Shown here piece by piece: positions 7,929 through 17,790 of a DNA stretch of 64,000 nt. The translations under genes and the position numbers were made by a program. The DNA is from Actinophytocola algeriensis (GTDB lineage Bacteria > Actinomycetota > Actinomycetes > Mycobacteriales > Pseudonocardiaceae). The stretch lies in NCBI RefSeq assembly GCF_014203735.1, contig NZ_JACHJQ010000007.1, positions 310,001-374,000 of the forward strand, read 5' to 3'. The number at the start of each line of letters is the position of its first letter. Within the stretch, counting starts at the first letter, position 1. The notes below the pieces were generated by a model. That model made no database searches and was not told where the DNA came from. It was given only the letters and a program-made list of their open reading frames with translations.

Positions 7929-9275
7929 TCACCTCTGAGCGGAGCTTGCGGAGCGAACATCAAGCACTTCGGCAGGCACGTCGTCGACGTGCGCGTACGG
8001 GCCCACCAGCGCGGTCGCCGCGGGCCGGTCCAGCAGCACCGCCGCGAGCGACGCCACCTCGTCGGTGGTCACGGACTCGATCTTCTCGAGGGTCTGCTCG
8101 ACGGTCAGGTACTCGCCATAGCTCAGCTCGCCCTTGCCGATCCGGGACATGCGCGAGCTGGTGTCCTCCAGCCCCAGCACGAGACTGCCCCGCAGCTGAC
8201 CCTTCGCACGGGCCACCTCGGCGTCGGAGAACCCGTCGCGGGCCACCTCGGACAGCACCGAGTGCACGACCCCCGCGACCGAACCCAGCCGGTCCGGCTG
8301 GCAGCCCGCGTAGATCGACAGGTGCCCGGTGTCCGCGTAGGACGCGACCGACGAGTACACCTGGTAGGCCAGGCCCCGCCGCTCCCGCACCTCCTGGAAC
8401 AGCCGGGAGCTCATCCCGCCGCCCAGTGCGGTGTTCAGCACCCCGAGCGTCCACCGGCGCGGGTCGTGCCGGTCCAGTGCGCGGACGCCGAGCATCAGGT
8501 GTGCCTGCTCGGTGTCGTCGGTGTGCAGCGCCAGCTTCTGCGGCGTGAGAACCCGTGCCCGGCCCGACCGGGGCGGCTTCGGCTCGTGCTCGCCGGTCAG
8601 CCGGTCCTTCAACAGCCTGCGCGCGTGCCGCAGCACGGTCGCGTGGTCGATGTTGCCCGCCGCGGCCAGCACCATCTTCGGCATCGAGTACCGCCGCCGG
8701 TAGAACCCGTTCAGCGCGGTCCGGCTCATGCCGGTGATCGACTCCTCGGTGCCGAGCACCGGCCGCCCGAGCGGGTGGCCGTCCAGCAACGCGGCACAGA
8801 AGTTGTCGTGCAGCAGGTCCTCGGGGTCGTCGTCGCGCATGGCGATCTCCTCGAGGACCACGCTGCGCTCGATCTCCATGTCCCGCTCGGCGAGCAGGGC
8901 GTCGAAGACCACGTCACACACCAGGTCCATGGCCAGCGGCAGATCGCTGTCCAGGACGTGTGCGTAGTAGCAGGTGTGTTCCTTGGCGGTGAAGGCGTTC
9001 AGCTCACCGCCGACGGCGTCGATCTCCTCGGCGATCCCCACCGCGGAGCGTTTCGCGGTGCCCTTGAACAGCAAGTGTTCGAGGTAGTGGGCGGCCCCCG
9101 CGACGGACTGCTGTTCGTCGCGGGAACCTACGCCCACCCAGATGCCGACCGAGGCCGACCGCACACCCGGCACGTGCTCGGTGATCACCCGGAGGCCACC
9201 CGGCAACACGGTTCGCTTGACCTCGCACCCGTTGTCGGTCCGCTCGAGGACCCGGGTGCCACCGTTACGTGCCAA
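7929..9275 (-). CDS. M16-family zinc metallopeptidase
   Basis: A 448-residue processing-peptidase-type protein. The inverted zinc motif HYLEH is at 63-67 (HxxEH), followed by the family's FNAFT-like segment NAFTAKEHTCYYA and the ALGGGMSSRLFQEVRERRGLAY motif of the C-terminal domain. In actinobacteria this gene regularly follows pnp (as here: 5-bp gap) and precedes dapB. Substrate is unknown. The start is TTG 9275, 10 nt after a GAGGCG; no ATG/GTG fits better. The last ten codons (encoding VRSASSAQR) are made from a 25-bp dispersed repeat, so the native C-terminus has probably been replaced or extended by it. Confidence 0.88.
   Translation of the reverse strand: MARNGGTRVLERTDNGCEVKRTVLPGGLRVITEHVPGVRSASVGIWVGVGSRDEQQSVAGAAHYLEHLLFKGTAKRSAVGIAEEIDAVGGELNAFTAKEHTCYYAHVLDSDLPLAMDLVCDVVFDALLAERDMEIERSVVLEEIAMRDDDPEDLLHDNFCAALLDGHPLGRPVLGTEESITGMSRTALNGFYRRRYSMPKMVLAAAGNIDHATVLRHARRLLKDRLTGEHEPKPPRSGRARVLTPQKLALHTDDTEQAHLMLGVRALDRHDPRRWTLGVLNTALGGGMSSRLFQEVRERRGLAYQVYSSVASYADTGHLSIYAGCQPDRLGSVAGVVHSVLSEVARDGFSDAEVARAKGQLRGSLVLGLEDTSSRMSRIGKGELSYGEYLTVEQTLEKIESVTTDEVASLAAVLLDRPAATALVGPYAHVDDVPAEVLDVRSASSAQR
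7936..7960 (+). repeat. 25-bp GCGGAGC-type gene-border element, copy 3
   Basis: Perfect core GCGGAGCTTGCGGAGC flanked by TGA and GAACAT. It forms the last codons of the M16 peptidase gene, just upstream of dapB, in the orientation opposite to transcription. Confidence 0.8.
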
Positions 9276-9280
9276 GGTGC

Positions 9281-11530
9281 TTACGCCTCAGCGGGAGCGT
9301 CGGTCTTGGGAGCCTCGTCCGCCGCCGTCTCAGGGGCGTCCTCCTTGACCGGCACCAGGCTGATCTTGCCGCGCTGGTCGATGTCGGCGATCTCCACGCG
9401 GAGCTTGTCGCCGACCTTGACGACGTCCTCGACCTTGCCGATCCGCTTGCCGTTGCCCAGCTTCGAGATGTGGACGAGGCCGTCCTTGCCCGGCAGCAGC
9501 GAGACGAACGCGCCGAACGCGGCCGTCTTCACCACGGTGCCGAGGAAGCGCTCGCCGATCTTCGGCAGCTGCGGGTTGGCGATGGCGTTGATCAGGCCGA
9601 TGGCGGCCTCCGCGGACGGGCCGTCCGACGCACCGACGTAGATCGTGCCGTCGTCCTCGATGGAGATGTCGGCGCCGGTCTGCTCGGTGATCGAGTTGAT
9701 CATCTTGCCCTTCGGCCCGATGACCTCGCCGATCTTGTCGACCGGGATCTTCACCGACGTCACACGCGGCGAGTACGGCGACATGTCGTCGGGGCTGTCG
9801 ATGGCCTCGGCCATGACCTCGAGGATCGTGAAGCGCGCGTCCTTGGCCTGCTTCAGCGCACCCGCGAGCACGTCGGACGGGATGCCGTCGAGCTTCGTGT
9901 CCAGCTGCAGCGCGGTCACGAACTCCTTGGTGCCCGCGACCTTGAAGTCCATGTCGCCGAACGCGTCCTCGGCACCGAGGATGTCGGTCAGCGCGACGTA
10001 GCGCGTCTCCCCGTCCACTTCATCGGACACCAGGCCCATGGCGATGCCGGACACCGGCGCCTTGAGCGGCACACCGGCGTTGAGCAGCGACATGGTGGAG
10101 GCGCAGACCGAGCCCATGGACGTCGAGCCGTTGGAGCTCAGCGCCTCGGAGACCTGGCGGATCGCGTACGGGAACTCGTCACGCTTCGGCAGCACCGGCA
10201 TCAGGGCCCGCTCGGCGAGCGCGCCGTGGCCGATCTCGCGCCGCTTCGGCGAACCGACGCGGCCGGTCTCGCCGGTGGAGAAGGGCGGGAAGTTGTAGTG
10301 GTGCAGGTAGCGCTTGTGCGTCTCCGGGGACAGCGAGTCGATCTGCTGCTCCATGCGCAGCATGTTCAGCGTGGTGACACCCAGGATCTGGGTCTCGCCG
10401 CGCTCGAACAGCGCCGAGCCGTGCGCCCGCGGGATGATCGCGACCTCGGCGGACAGCTGCCGGATGTCGGTCAGGCCACGGCCGTCGATACGGATCTTGT
10501 CGCGGAGGATCCGCTGGCGGACCAGCTTCTTGTTCAGCGACCGGAACGCCGCGCCGATCTCCTTCTCGCGGCCTTCGAACGCGCCGCCCTCGACCGCGCC
10601 GACCTTCTCCAGGGTGGCGGCCTTGAGCTCGTCGAGCTTCGACTCGCGCTCCTGCTTGCCCGCGATGGTCAGCGCCTGGGCCAGCTCGTCGGAGACGGCG
10701 GCGGTGACGGCCTCGAGCGCGTCCGGCTGGTAGGCCGGGTACGTCGGGTACTCGCGGGTCTCCTTCGCGGCGACCTCGGCCAGGCGCGACTGCGCCTCGC
10801 ACAGCACCTTGATGAACGGCTTCGCGGCCTCGAGACCGGAAGCGACGACCTCCTCGGTCGGCGCCTTCTGGCCCTCGGCGATCAGGTCGAGCACCTGCGG
10901 GGTGGCCTCGGCCTCGACCATCATGATCGCGACGTCGCCGGACTCGACCACGCGGCCCGCGACGACCATGTCGAACGCGGCCTTCTCGATCTGCTCGTGG
11001 GTCGGGAACGCCACCCACTGCTCACCGATCAGCACGACGCGCACGGCGCCGACCGGACCGGAGAAGGGCAGGCCCGCGAGCTGCGTCGACGCGGACGCGG
11101 CGTTGATCGCCACGACGTCGTACAGGTCCTGCGGGTTGAGCGACTGGACGGTGATGACGACCTGGATCTCGTTGCGGAGACCGTCCACGAAGGACGGGCG
11201 CAGCGGCCGGTCGATCAGGCGGCAGGTCAGGATCGCGTCCGTCGACGGACGGCCTTCACGACGGAAGAACGAGCCGGGGATGCGGCCCGCCGCGTACATG
11301 CGCTCCTCGACGTCCACCGTCAGGGGGAAGAAGTCGAAGTGCTCCTTCGGGTGCTTCGACGCCGTGGTGGCGGACAGCAGCATGGTCTCCTCGTCGAGGT
11401 AGGCCACGACGCTGCCGGCGGCCTGCCGGGCGAGCCGGCCGGTCTCGAAGCGGATGCTCCGCTTGCCGAAGTTGCCGTTGTCGATCACGGCTGTCGTCTC
11501 GTGCACTCCAGCTTGGCTGAAGTCGGTCAT
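9281..11530 (-). CDS. pnp: polyribonucleotide nucleotidyltransferase (PNPase / GpsI)
   Basis: A 749-residue PNPase, the phosphorolytic 3'-5' exoribonuclease and polymerase of RNA turnover. Two RNase PH cores are separated by an alpha-helical region; RPLRPSF and the [11 protein letters not shown] block of the second core mark the active site. A KH domain (IGPKGKMI, about residues 590-650) and an S1 domain ([26 protein letters not shown], about 655-725) follow, then an Ala/Asp/Glu-rich tail. ATG 11530 has CGAGGAG 8 nt upstream. It lies downstream of rpsO with a 270-bp spacer, the common rpsO-pnp order in which pnp controls its own leader in E. coli and Streptomyces. Confidence 0.97.
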   Translation of the reverse strand: MTDFSQAGVHETTAVIDNGNFGKRSIRFETGRLARQAAGSVVAYLDEETMLLSATTASKHPKEHFDFFPLTVDVEERMYAAGRIPGSFFRREGRPSTDAILTCRLIDRPLRPSFVDGLRNEIQVVITVQSLNPQDLYDVVAINAASASTQLAGLPFSGPVGAVRVVLIGEQWVAFPTHEQIEKAAFDMVVAGRVVESGDVAIMMVEAEATPQVLDLIAEGQKAPTEEVVASGLEAAKPFIKVLCEAQSRLAEVAAKETREYPTYPAYQPDALEAVTAAVSDELAQALTIAGKQERESKLDELKAATLEKVGAVEGGAFEGREKEIGAAFRSLNKKLVRQRILRDKIRIDGRGLTDIRQLSAEVAIIPRAHGSALFERGETQILGVTTLNMLRMEQQIDSLSPETHKRYLHHYNFPPFSTGETGRVGSPKRREIGHGALAERALMPVLPKRDEFPYAIRQVSEALSSNGSTSMGSVCASTMSLLNAGVPLKAPVSGIAMGLVSDEVDGETRYVALTDILGAEDAFGDMDFKVAGTKEFVTALQLDTKLDGIPSDVLAGALKQAKDARFTILEVMAEAIDSPDDMSPYSPRVTSVKIPVDKIGEVIGPKGKMINSITEQTGADISIEDDGTIYVGASDGPSAEAAIGLINAIANPQLPKIGERFLGTVVKTAAFGAFVSLLPGKDGLVHISKLGNGKRIGKVEDVVKVGDKLRVEIADIDQRGKISLVPVKEDAPETAADEAPKTDAPAEA

Positions 11531-11611
11531 GTAGTTGACTCCTCGTTAAATCACGGGCGCGTGCACACCCCACATCAGGGGCTACAGGGCACGGATTCGC
11601 GGTCTACGACG

Positions 11612-11636
11612 ATGGCCGCTCCGCAAGCTCCGCTCA
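11612..11636 (-). repeat. 25-bp GCGGAGC-type gene-border element, copy 4
   Basis: Perfect double-heptamer core inside the rpsO-pnp spacer, about 80 nt upstream of pnp; flanked by ATGA and GGCCAT. Here it does not form the start codon of a real gene. Confidence 0.75.
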
Positions 11637-11764
11637 TACGAGGCCGGTCTTCGATCGAAGCCCCCGGGGTTCGTCACCCGGGAACCACTACCGAGGACCG
11701 GCGATCTGATCCCCGCACGTGGCGAGCGTCCGCCCTCTTTGTTTTCTTGTCCGATATAGACGCG

Positions 11765-11792
11765 GGGGGAGCGGTCAGGTGACCACTCCCCC
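11765..11792 (-). terminator. stem-loop after rpsO in the pnp leader
   Basis: GGGGGAGTGGTCA pairs with TGACCGCTCCCCC (one mismatch) 8 nt after the rpsO stop. Without a T tract it may be a partial terminator, a processing site or the rpsO mRNA 3' end stabiliser. The rest of the 270-bp spacer to pnp holds another GC-rich dyad near 11670-11690 and repeat copy 4. Confidence 0.6.
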
Positions 11793-11800
11793 TCGGGGTC

Positions 11801-12070
11801 CTATCGGCGCAGGCCGAGTCGCTGGATCAGCGACCGGTAGCGTTCGATGTCCACCTTCGTCAGGTAGTTGAGCAGTCGGCGGCGACGGCCGACCAGCAGC
11901 AACAAGCCACGACGGGAGTGGTGGTCGTGCTTGTGCACCTTCAGGTGCTCGGTCAGGTCGCTGATGCGCTTGGTCAGCATCGCGACCTGGGCCTCCGGCG
12001 AGCCGGTGTCCTTCTCGTGGACCCCGTACTCGTCCAGGATGGTCTTCTTCTGGTCGGTGGACAGCGCCAC
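11801..12070 (-). CDS. rpsO: 30S ribosomal protein uS15
   Basis: An 89-residue S15, a primary 16S rRNA binding protein needed for assembly of the platform of the small subunit. The family signature is complete: [28 protein letters not shown] (residues about 44-71), then [10 protein letters not shown] and the [12 protein letters not shown] end. ATG 12070 follows a GAGGAG about 7 nt upstream. It is the first gene of the rpsO-pnp unit. Confidence 0.97.
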   Translation of the reverse strand: MALSTDQKKTILDEYGVHEKDTGSPEAQVAMLTKRISDLTEHLKVHKHDHHSRRGLLLLVGRRRRLLNYLTKVDIERYRSLIQRLGLRR

Positions 12071-12189
12071 GCGTTGTTCTCCTCATTTGAGATGTGCCGT
12101 GTTGATGGGGTGCCCCGGTGATCGGGATCTGGATACCAGCCGCCACGGACCGCAGCCGGATCCAAAGAGCGAGGTTAGCAGGTATGGCG

Positions 12190-12747
12190 TCAGCGCTGCT
12201 GACCGGGCGCGCCCGACAGCACCACGCGGTCCAGTGCGGTGTACACCGGCCCGTCAGCGGTGAGGTCGCTCCGGTACAGCACCACCTCGCTGGTCTGCCA
12301 CCACTGACCACGATACCCGTCGAGAGCGGCCGCCGCCCGTGTCGCGACCTCGTTGCCCGGGCGGCCCCGCTTCCACCGCGCCACCGTGACGTGCGGGACG
12401 AACGCGAGCTGGTCGAGCTGCTGGTCGGCGAGGGTGCCGGCCAGCTTGCGCAGGGTCGCCGCGTTGTCGCCGTCGAGCGCGTTGACCCCGACCCACAGCA
12501 CACCGGGGAACCGGCCCACCGCCCGCAGCCGCACCCGCGACGGCCGCAGCGCCCGCGCGTGTTCCCGAAACCAGGCGGCCCGCCGGTCGGGGTGCTCGCG
12601 GTCACCGTAGAAGCCCAGGGTGATGTGCCACCGGTCCGGCGGGATCCACCGTAGTTCGGGCGTGGCGGTACGGACCGCGGCGAGCCGGTCCGCCAGTTCG
12701 TGGCGGACCGGGTTCGGCAGTTCGATCGCGGAGAAGAGCCGCACCAT
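12190..12747 (-). CDS. thpR: RNA 2',3'-cyclic phosphodiesterase (2H family)
   Basis: A 185-residue 2H phosphoesterase. The two catalytic motifs are HITL at 41-44 and HVTV at 119-122, the N-terminus RLFSAIELP is typical of ThpR (formerly LigT). These enzymes open 2',3'-cyclic phosphate ends; the biological RNA substrate is unsettled. ATG 12747 begins only 2 nt after the stop of the HTH gene, so the two are cotranscribed. Confidence 0.88.
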   Translation of the reverse strand: MVRLFSAIELPNPVRHELADRLAAVRTATPELRWIPPDRWHITLGFYGDREHPDRRAAWFREHARALRPSRVRLRAVGRFPGVLWVGVNALDGDNAATLRKLAGTLADQQLDQLAFVPHVTVARWKRGRPGNEVATRAAAALDGYRGQWWQTSEVVLYRSDLTADGPVYTALDRVVLSGAPGQQR

Positions 12748-12749
12748 GT

Positions 12750-13229
12750 CTACTGCGGCTGGCCCGCCCTTCGCAGCAGGTCCGCCAGCTCGGGGAACCG
12801 CCCGTTCAGCAGGCCAGCGGCCGCGGTCAGGTCGTTCGCCTCCGCCACCCGCCGCAGCGCGGCCACCGCCACGCGGTCGTTGCGTCCGATGTCGACAGGC
12901 AGGTTGTCCCTGGTCACGGACGGGCGAGAGGCCCGCACCTCCTCCAGGGCCCGCATGAGGGCTTCCTTCTTGCCCGCCGCCACGTCCGGCACGAGGATCT
13001 TGCGCTCGAGCATGATCAGCCGTGCGAGCACCGCCGGGTTGCCGATCTTCGCCCGCCGACCGCTCATGACCTGGCTCAACATGGGCGCGCTGATGCCGAG
13101 CACGTCGGCGAGGAAGGCCTGGGAGATGTCGAAGGCCACCACCAGGCGGCGGACCCGGTCGCCGAGCGGCTCCCCATACCACTCGCGCTGCAGCGCGAGG
13201 TTGCGCTGGACGATCTTGTGGTCCTCCAC
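12750..13229 (-). CDS. helix-turn-helix DNA-binding protein (XRE-like)
   Basis: A 159-residue protein with a helix-turn-helix at about residues 28-60: RLVVAFDISQAFLADVLGI then SAPMLSQVMSGRRAKIGNP. The C-terminal half is helical and Arg/Ala-rich with no known enzymatic motif. It looks like the actinobacterial single-HTH regulators that hold conserved chromosomal positions; target unknown. It is 2 nt from thpR and 133 bp from ribF. Confidence 0.75.
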   Translation of the reverse strand: MEDHKIVQRNLALQREWYGEPLGDRVRRLVVAFDISQAFLADVLGISAPMLSQVMSGRRAKIGNPAVLARLIMLERKILVPDVAAGKKEALMRALEEVRASRPSVTRDNLPVDIGRNDRVAVAALRRVAEANDLTAAAGLLNGRFPELADLLRRAGQPQ

Positions 13230-13362
13230 GTTCGCGCTCCCCTGGTCCTGCTCACCCTTGACACCCTGTGTTCGATCCCGACCTCAGAGCATCTTGCCAG
13301 GCAAGTTCGCGAAGCGCGGTAAATCCGGACAGCTGTTCGCATCTGCACGGATCACGGGGACG

Positions 13363-14322
13363 TCACGACAGCAGATCGCGGGTCCTGGCCACGTCCCGGT
13401 GCATCTCCTCGACCAGAGCCTGGGTGGACTCGAACCGCTCCATGTCGCGCAGCTTCGCGACGAAGTCGATGGCGATCCGCTGCCCGTAGAAGTCCTCGTC
13501 GACGTCCAGCACGAACGCCTCGACACGGCGTTCCCGCCCGGAGAAGGTCGGGTTGGTCCCGACGCTGACCGCGGCGATGAGGGACTCCCGGCCCGGCGAG
13601 TTCAGCAAGGAGAAGCGAGCGGCGTACACCCCGTCAGCCGGGATGGCGGCGTACCGCGGGGTGGAGAGGTTGGCGGTGGGAAAACCCAGCTCATGCCCGC
13701 GACGGTCGCCCCGGACGACGATCCCTTCGAGCCGGTGCGGCCGCCCCAGCGCCGCCTCGGCGGCGGTCACGTCACCGGCGTTGATGCAGGCCCGGATGTA
13801 GGTCGAGGAGAACGTGATCTCCTCCCTGGCGACGTGGTTGGGCACGGTGACGAGCTTCGCGCCCTCGACGGAGAACCCGAACCGCTGCCCGAGGTGGTGC
13901 AACGTCTCCACCTTGCCGGCGGCCTTGTGCCCGAACCGGAAGTTCTCCCCGACGACCACGGCCGCGACGTGCAGTTTCTCGACGAGGATCTCGTGCACGA
14001 ACTCGTCAGGCGGCATCTTCGACAGCTCCGGCGTGAACGGCAGCACGCAGAACACGTCGACGCCCAGCCCCTCGACCAGCTCCGCCTTGCGCCGGAGCGT
14101 GGTCAGCTGCGCCGGATGGCTACCGGGCCGCACCACCTCGGACGGATGCGGGTCGAACGTGACCAGCACGCTCCTCATCCCCCGCTCGTCGGCGATCGTC
14201 ACCGCCCGGTGGATGAGCTCCTGATGTCCGAGATGCACCCCGTCAAACGTCCCGATGGTGGCGACGCACCGTCCCCACCCACCCGGCAGATCCTCCAGTC
14301 CACGCCAGCGTTGCACGCCCAC
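13363..14322 (-). CDS. ribF: bifunctional riboflavin kinase / FMN adenylyltransferase
   Basis: A 319-residue RibF making FMN and FAD from riboflavin. The N-terminal nucleotidyltransferase domain shows GTFDGVHLGHQ (about 23-33) and FSSTYIR; the C-terminal kinase domain starts near GRPHRLEGIVVRGDRRG and contains the PTANL motif. The start is GTG 14322. It lies near truB as in most actinobacteria, although an amidohydrolase gene separates them here. No FMN riboswitch is evident upstream. Confidence 0.95.
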   Translation of the reverse strand: MGVQRWRGLEDLPGGWGRCVATIGTFDGVHLGHQELIHRAVTIADERGMRSVLVTFDPHPSEVVRPGSHPAQLTTLRRKAELVEGLGVDVFCVLPFTPELSKMPPDEFVHEILVEKLHVAAVVVGENFRFGHKAAGKVETLHHLGQRFGFSVEGAKLVTVPNHVAREEITFSSTYIRACINAGDVTAAEAALGRPHRLEGIVVRGDRRGHELGFPTANLSTPRYAAIPADGVYAARFSLLNSPGRESLIAAVSVGTNPTFSGRERRVEAFVLDVDEDFYGQRIAIDFVAKLRDMERFESTQALVEEMHRDVARTRDLLS

Positions 14323-14426
14323 AGCCTACGCAGCCGCTCACTCCGACCACCGGCAACTCACCCAGCCGGGACACGCATCCGTGAGAGAAGAGAACAAGCG
14401 GAAGCTTCCCCGGGCAACACCCCCAC

Positions 14427-15932
14427 TCACCCCCCGTGACAAGGACATTCAGCCGCCACAGCGTCAGCAGGCATCGCGGCCGCCACCCGCTCCACCTCGG
14501 CCAGAATCCGCACCCGCTCCTCCGCGTCGACATAACGCCCCCGGACCACGACCCCGGCGAGCTTCTGTGTGTTGCGAATGTCATGCAGCGGATTGGCGTC
14601 GAGAATCGCCAAGTCGGCAGCATGGTCCGCGGCGACGCGACCCGTCCGGACTCCCAGGAACGCCGCCGGTTCCGCCGTGGACGCGTGCAGAGTCGCCATC
14701 GGCGAGAGGCCCGCCGCCACGAGCAGCTCCAGTTCGTCGTGGACGGAGAAGCCGGGCCACACCGCGACCGTGCCGGTGTCCGTGCCTGTCATCAGCGGAA
14801 CCCCGGCCTCGTGTAACTGGCGGACCGTGCGCAGGCGGAAGTCGAACATCGCCGCCCACTCCGCGTCCTCGGACGGCGCCCGGTCCTTCAGGTAGAACTC
14901 CTGCCTGGCCAGCTCCTGGCTCCCCAGCGCGGACGCGGGCAGGTACTTGTTGCGCGGGTCGTTCATGTCGACGGTCCGCGCGAAGTCCAGCCCCCGGTGC
15001 ATCGCCAGGGTCGGGACCTGGCGGATGCGGCGGCGGGCGAGTTTGCCGTGCAGGTGGCGGGCCTTCACCGGGCTGTACGTGTGCGCCGCGGTCCATTCCA
15101 GAGGGTGCAGCGCCGCGAACCAGCCCGAGTACTCGCCCAGCCCGAGGCGGATGCGCTGGATCTCCGCGCGGATCCACGCCTCCTTCGTCGACGTCTCGAA
15201 CGGGGTCCAGAACAGGTGCTCGATGCTCGCCTGGCCCAGGTCAGCGGCCTCTTCCAGCGGCACCACGTCCGGGCAGTGACCCACGAACGGGATGTCGTAG
15301 CGGTGTGCCTCCGCCGCCAGCGCGCGGTAGGCGTCCCTGGGCACCCGTGAGTAGACCTTGATGAAGTCGGCACCGCGGGCGATCTCCTCGCGCACCGCCG
15401 CCCGGGCCGTCGCCGGGTCGCTCACCTGCACGATGTCGACCCACTCGGGGTTCCAGATGGTCGGTGTCCCGTCGATCATCCTGCTGCCGACCGTGAACCG
15501 CGGACCCAGCAGAGAACCCGCCTCGATGCGGTCACGCCAGTCGGTGGCCAGCGGCGAGCCCGCCATCTCGCGGACCGTCGTGACGCCGTTCGCGATGTAC
15601 AGGCCGGTGTCGATGCCCTCCGCCTGCGCGTGCGTGTGCATGTCGGCCAGACCCGGGATGACGAACTTGCCGCGCAGGTCGACCTCCGTGGCACCGTCCA
15701 GCCGGACCTGCCTGCCCACGTCGACGATCGAGTCGCCGCGGACCAGCACCGTCACGTCCGGGAGCACACGCCCCGACGCCGGGTCGATCACCGTCACGTG
15801 CGTGAACGCGGTGCCGCCACCACGCCGCTCGGCCACCGCGACCGCAGGACGGGTCAGTGCGGCCGCGGCGCCCGCCAGGCCCGTGGCCGCGCCGGCGACG
15901 ATCATGCCGCGCCGGGAGAGGTTCCCTGTCAT
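14427..15932 (-). CDS. Tat-exported amidohydrolase
   Basis: About 501 residues. A twin-arginine leader (LSRRGMIVAGAATGLAGAAAA) is followed by an imidazolonepropionase/prolidase-type amidohydrolase: VIPGLADMHTHAQ carries the HxH metal pair, an internal GHCPDVV and IEHLFW supply further His ligands, and LMTGTDTGT supplies the metal-binding Asp. The C-terminal FLGVRTGRVAADHAADLAILDANPL is the family's closing beta element. Substrate is not predictable (secreted dipeptidase/aryldialkylphosphatase-like). ATG 15932 is preferred because it places the RR motif at residues 7-8; the frame is open to 15968. It is an insertion between ribF and truB relative to the usual order. Confidence 0.85.
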   Translation of the reverse strand: MTGNLSRRGMIVAGAATGLAGAAAALTRPAVAVAERRGGGTAFTHVTVIDPASGRVLPDVTVLVRGDSIVDVGRQVRLDGATEVDLRGKFVIPGLADMHTHAQAEGIDTGLYIANGVTTVREMAGSPLATDWRDRIEAGSLLGPRFTVGSRMIDGTPTIWNPEWVDIVQVSDPATARAAVREEIARGADFIKVYSRVPRDAYRALAAEAHRYDIPFVGHCPDVVPLEEAADLGQASIEHLFWTPFETSTKEAWIRAEIQRIRLGLGEYSGWFAALHPLEWTAAHTYSPVKARHLHGKLARRRIRQVPTLAMHRGLDFARTVDMNDPRNKYLPASALGSQELARQEFYLKDRAPSEDAEWAAMFDFRLRTVRQLHEAGVPLMTGTDTGTVAVWPGFSVHDELELLVAAGLSPMATLHASTAEPAAFLGVRTGRVAADHAADLAILDANPLHDIRNTQKLAGVVVRGRYVDAEERVRILAEVERVAAAMPADAVAAECPCHGG

Positions 15933-16017
15933 GCCCGAAATGCTGCCGAAATACGGCGGCTCGCACACTGAGGAGCACCACCCAGTTCAGGTGGGGATTA
16001 CCCCACCCTCGAACGGG

Positions 16018-16920
16018 TCACGCGGTGATCAGGACGACTACCGAACGTGCCGCGGGGCCTTCGTCCACGGCGAGCGCGATCGCCCGGCCCTCCGGGTCGA
16101 AGACGCCGTACGTGCCCTCGATGCCCGCGGCGGGCAGGCGCTGGCCCATCAGCAGGGACTTGGCCTGCCGGTAGGGCACGTCGTGGCGGGGGAAGGCAGC
16201 CGCCACCGCCTCGTCGAGCGGCAGCGACAGCACCGGGTTCTCGGCGAGCTTCTCCAGCGTGGTCACCACCCGCAGGTCGAACGGACCGACGCGGGTGCGG
16301 CGCAGCGCGGCGAGGTGGCCGCCGACACCGAGGTCCGCGCCCAGGTCCCGTGCTAGCGCGCGCACGTAGGTGCCGGAGCTGCACTCCACCATCACGTCCA
16401 GCTCCAGGCCGTCCTCGCGACGAGCCGAGAGCAGGTCGAACCGGGACACCTCCACCGGCCGCGCGGCGAGCTCGACCTGCTCACCCGCGCGGACGCGCGC
16501 GTAGGCCCGCTTGCCGTCCACCTTGATCGCGCTGACCGCGCTCGGCACCTGCTGGATGTGCCCGGTCAGCTTGGCGATGCCTGCCTTGATCGCCTCGTCG
16601 GTCACCGCTGAGGCGTCCGAAGTGGACAGCGTCTCGCCCTGGGCGTCGTCGGTCGTCGTGGCCGAGCCGAGGCGGATGGTCGCGAGGTAGGCCTTGGTGT
16701 CCAGCGCCAGGTGTCCCAGCAGCTTGGTGGCGCGCTCGATGCCGAGCACCAGCACGCCCGTCGCCATCGGGTCGAGCGTGCCCGCGTGGCCCACCTTCCT
16801 CGTGCTCATGATCCGCCGCACCTTCGCGACGACGTCATGGGAGGTCATCCCGTCCGGCTTGTCGACGACGACGAGCCCTGGCGGGACGGTGACACGTTGT
16901 TTGGCGGCTGCGGGTGGCAC
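16018..16920 (-). CDS. truB: tRNA pseudouridine-55 synthase
   Basis: A 300-residue TruB, which makes pseudouridine at position 55 of the T loop in tRNAs. The catalytic Asp50 lies in GHAGTLDPMATG (45-56); VDKPDGMTSHDVV is at 19-31, and the YVRALARDLG segment of motif III and a C-terminal PUA-like part are present. The start is GTG 16920. It abuts the monooxygenase pseudogene by 6 bp. Confidence 0.96.
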   Translation of the reverse strand: MPPAAAKQRVTVPPGLVVVDKPDGMTSHDVVAKVRRIMSTRKVGHAGTLDPMATGVLVLGIERATKLLGHLALDTKAYLATIRLGSATTTDDAQGETLSTSDASAVTDEAIKAGIAKLTGHIQQVPSAVSAIKVDGKRAYARVRAGEQVELAARPVEVSRFDLLSARREDGLELDVMVECSSGTYVRALARDLGADLGVGGHLAALRRTRVGPFDLRVVTTLEKLAENPVLSLPLDEAVAAAFPRHDVPYRQAKSLLMGQRLPAAGIEGTYGVFDPEGRAIALAVDEGPAARSVVVLITA

Positions 16921-16926
16921 GGTCGA

Positions 16927-17752
16927 CTATCCTGACACGGCTGCCACCACGGGTAACCGCCCACCCAGCAATGCTTTCCGCACCGGTTCGGGATCGCCGG
17001 TGCCGCGCCACGCCACGACGTGGTCCGGCCGCGGCAATGCCCGCTCGCCGCAGCCAGGAAGTCCACGTCGGACAGCACGGCCCAGCCCGGTCCGGCCAGG
17101 TCGAGCGTCGAGCGGCCGTCGGCGACCAGCATCTCCGCCTGCCACGGCAGCACGCTGAGGATCTCCACGTCCGGCGCCGGCACTCCGAGCGCGGTGCGGA
17201 CGACCGCGGGCCAGTCGCGGTCGGTGTCGCCGCCGGTGACCATGAGGACCCAGCGCGTCCGCCCGTCGACCGACGCGAGACCGCCTGCGTCGAGCAGGCA
17301 CAGGTTGAACTCGCGGCCCCGGACGACGTCGGCCAGGTCGGCGTGGAAGTACACGCTCGGCTCGCCGATGGCGCCGCGCCTGTTCCTGCCGATGCCGAGC
17401 GCGTTCCTGATCCCGCTACGGGCGCCGTCGGCGGCGATGACGTGGCGGGCACGCAACTCGCCGTCGGACAGCGTGGCGACCACCGTGTCGGTGGTCTCCT
17501 GAATGCTCGTCAACGCGGTGCCGAACCGCACGTCCGCGCCCGCGTCACCGCCGCCGCCCGCAGCACGGGTTCGAGGATGTCCTGGGCGATCAGACAAGGC
17601 GACTCCGGGCTGACCTCGACCGGTTCGCCGTCGGCGCCGGGCTGACACAGGGGCAGTTGCGCGGCGCAGCCGTGGTGCCGGAGCACCAGTGCCGCGGTCA
17701 GCCCGACGAGGCCGCCGTCCACCTTGAGCACGTCGTGTACAGTGTCCATCAT
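16927..17752 (-). pseudogene. decayed FAD-dependent aromatic monooxygenase
   Basis: Three frames must be joined to read one protein. 17752-17510 encodes a dinucleotide-binding start (VLKVDGGLVGLTAALVLRHHG) that jumps to SPESPCLIAQDILEPVLRAAA, losing roughly 70 residues; a frameshift then leads into DAGADVRFGTALTSIQ...VIAADGARSGIR...DVDFLAAASG (about 17560-17030), and a second shift into DHVVAWRGTGDPEPVRKALLG, which stops at 16927. Intact PheA/TfdB-type hydroxylases are about 500-550 residues. The deletion plus two shifts make function very unlikely. It is divergent from an intact TetR gene that presumably once controlled it. Confidence 0.85.
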
Positions 17753-17754
17753 GA

Positions 17755-17767
17755 TGTACGTCGTACA
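17755..17767. promoter_or_regulatory. TetR operator candidate
   Basis: Perfect 13-bp palindrome TGTACG-T-CGTACA in the divergent spacer, 23 nt upstream of the TetR start; a further half-site GTGTACA lies at about 17735-17741. Position suits autoregulation by the adjacent TetR protein. Confidence 0.65.
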
Positions 17768-17790
17768 CCCACTGATAGCCTGTGTCCACC

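Noticed and set aside
13230-13362. FMN riboswitch or tRNA gene near ribF
   Set aside because: No T-loop (GGTTCGAATCC-like) or RFN-element motifs are visible; searched by eye over all intergenic stretches without a tRNA hit.
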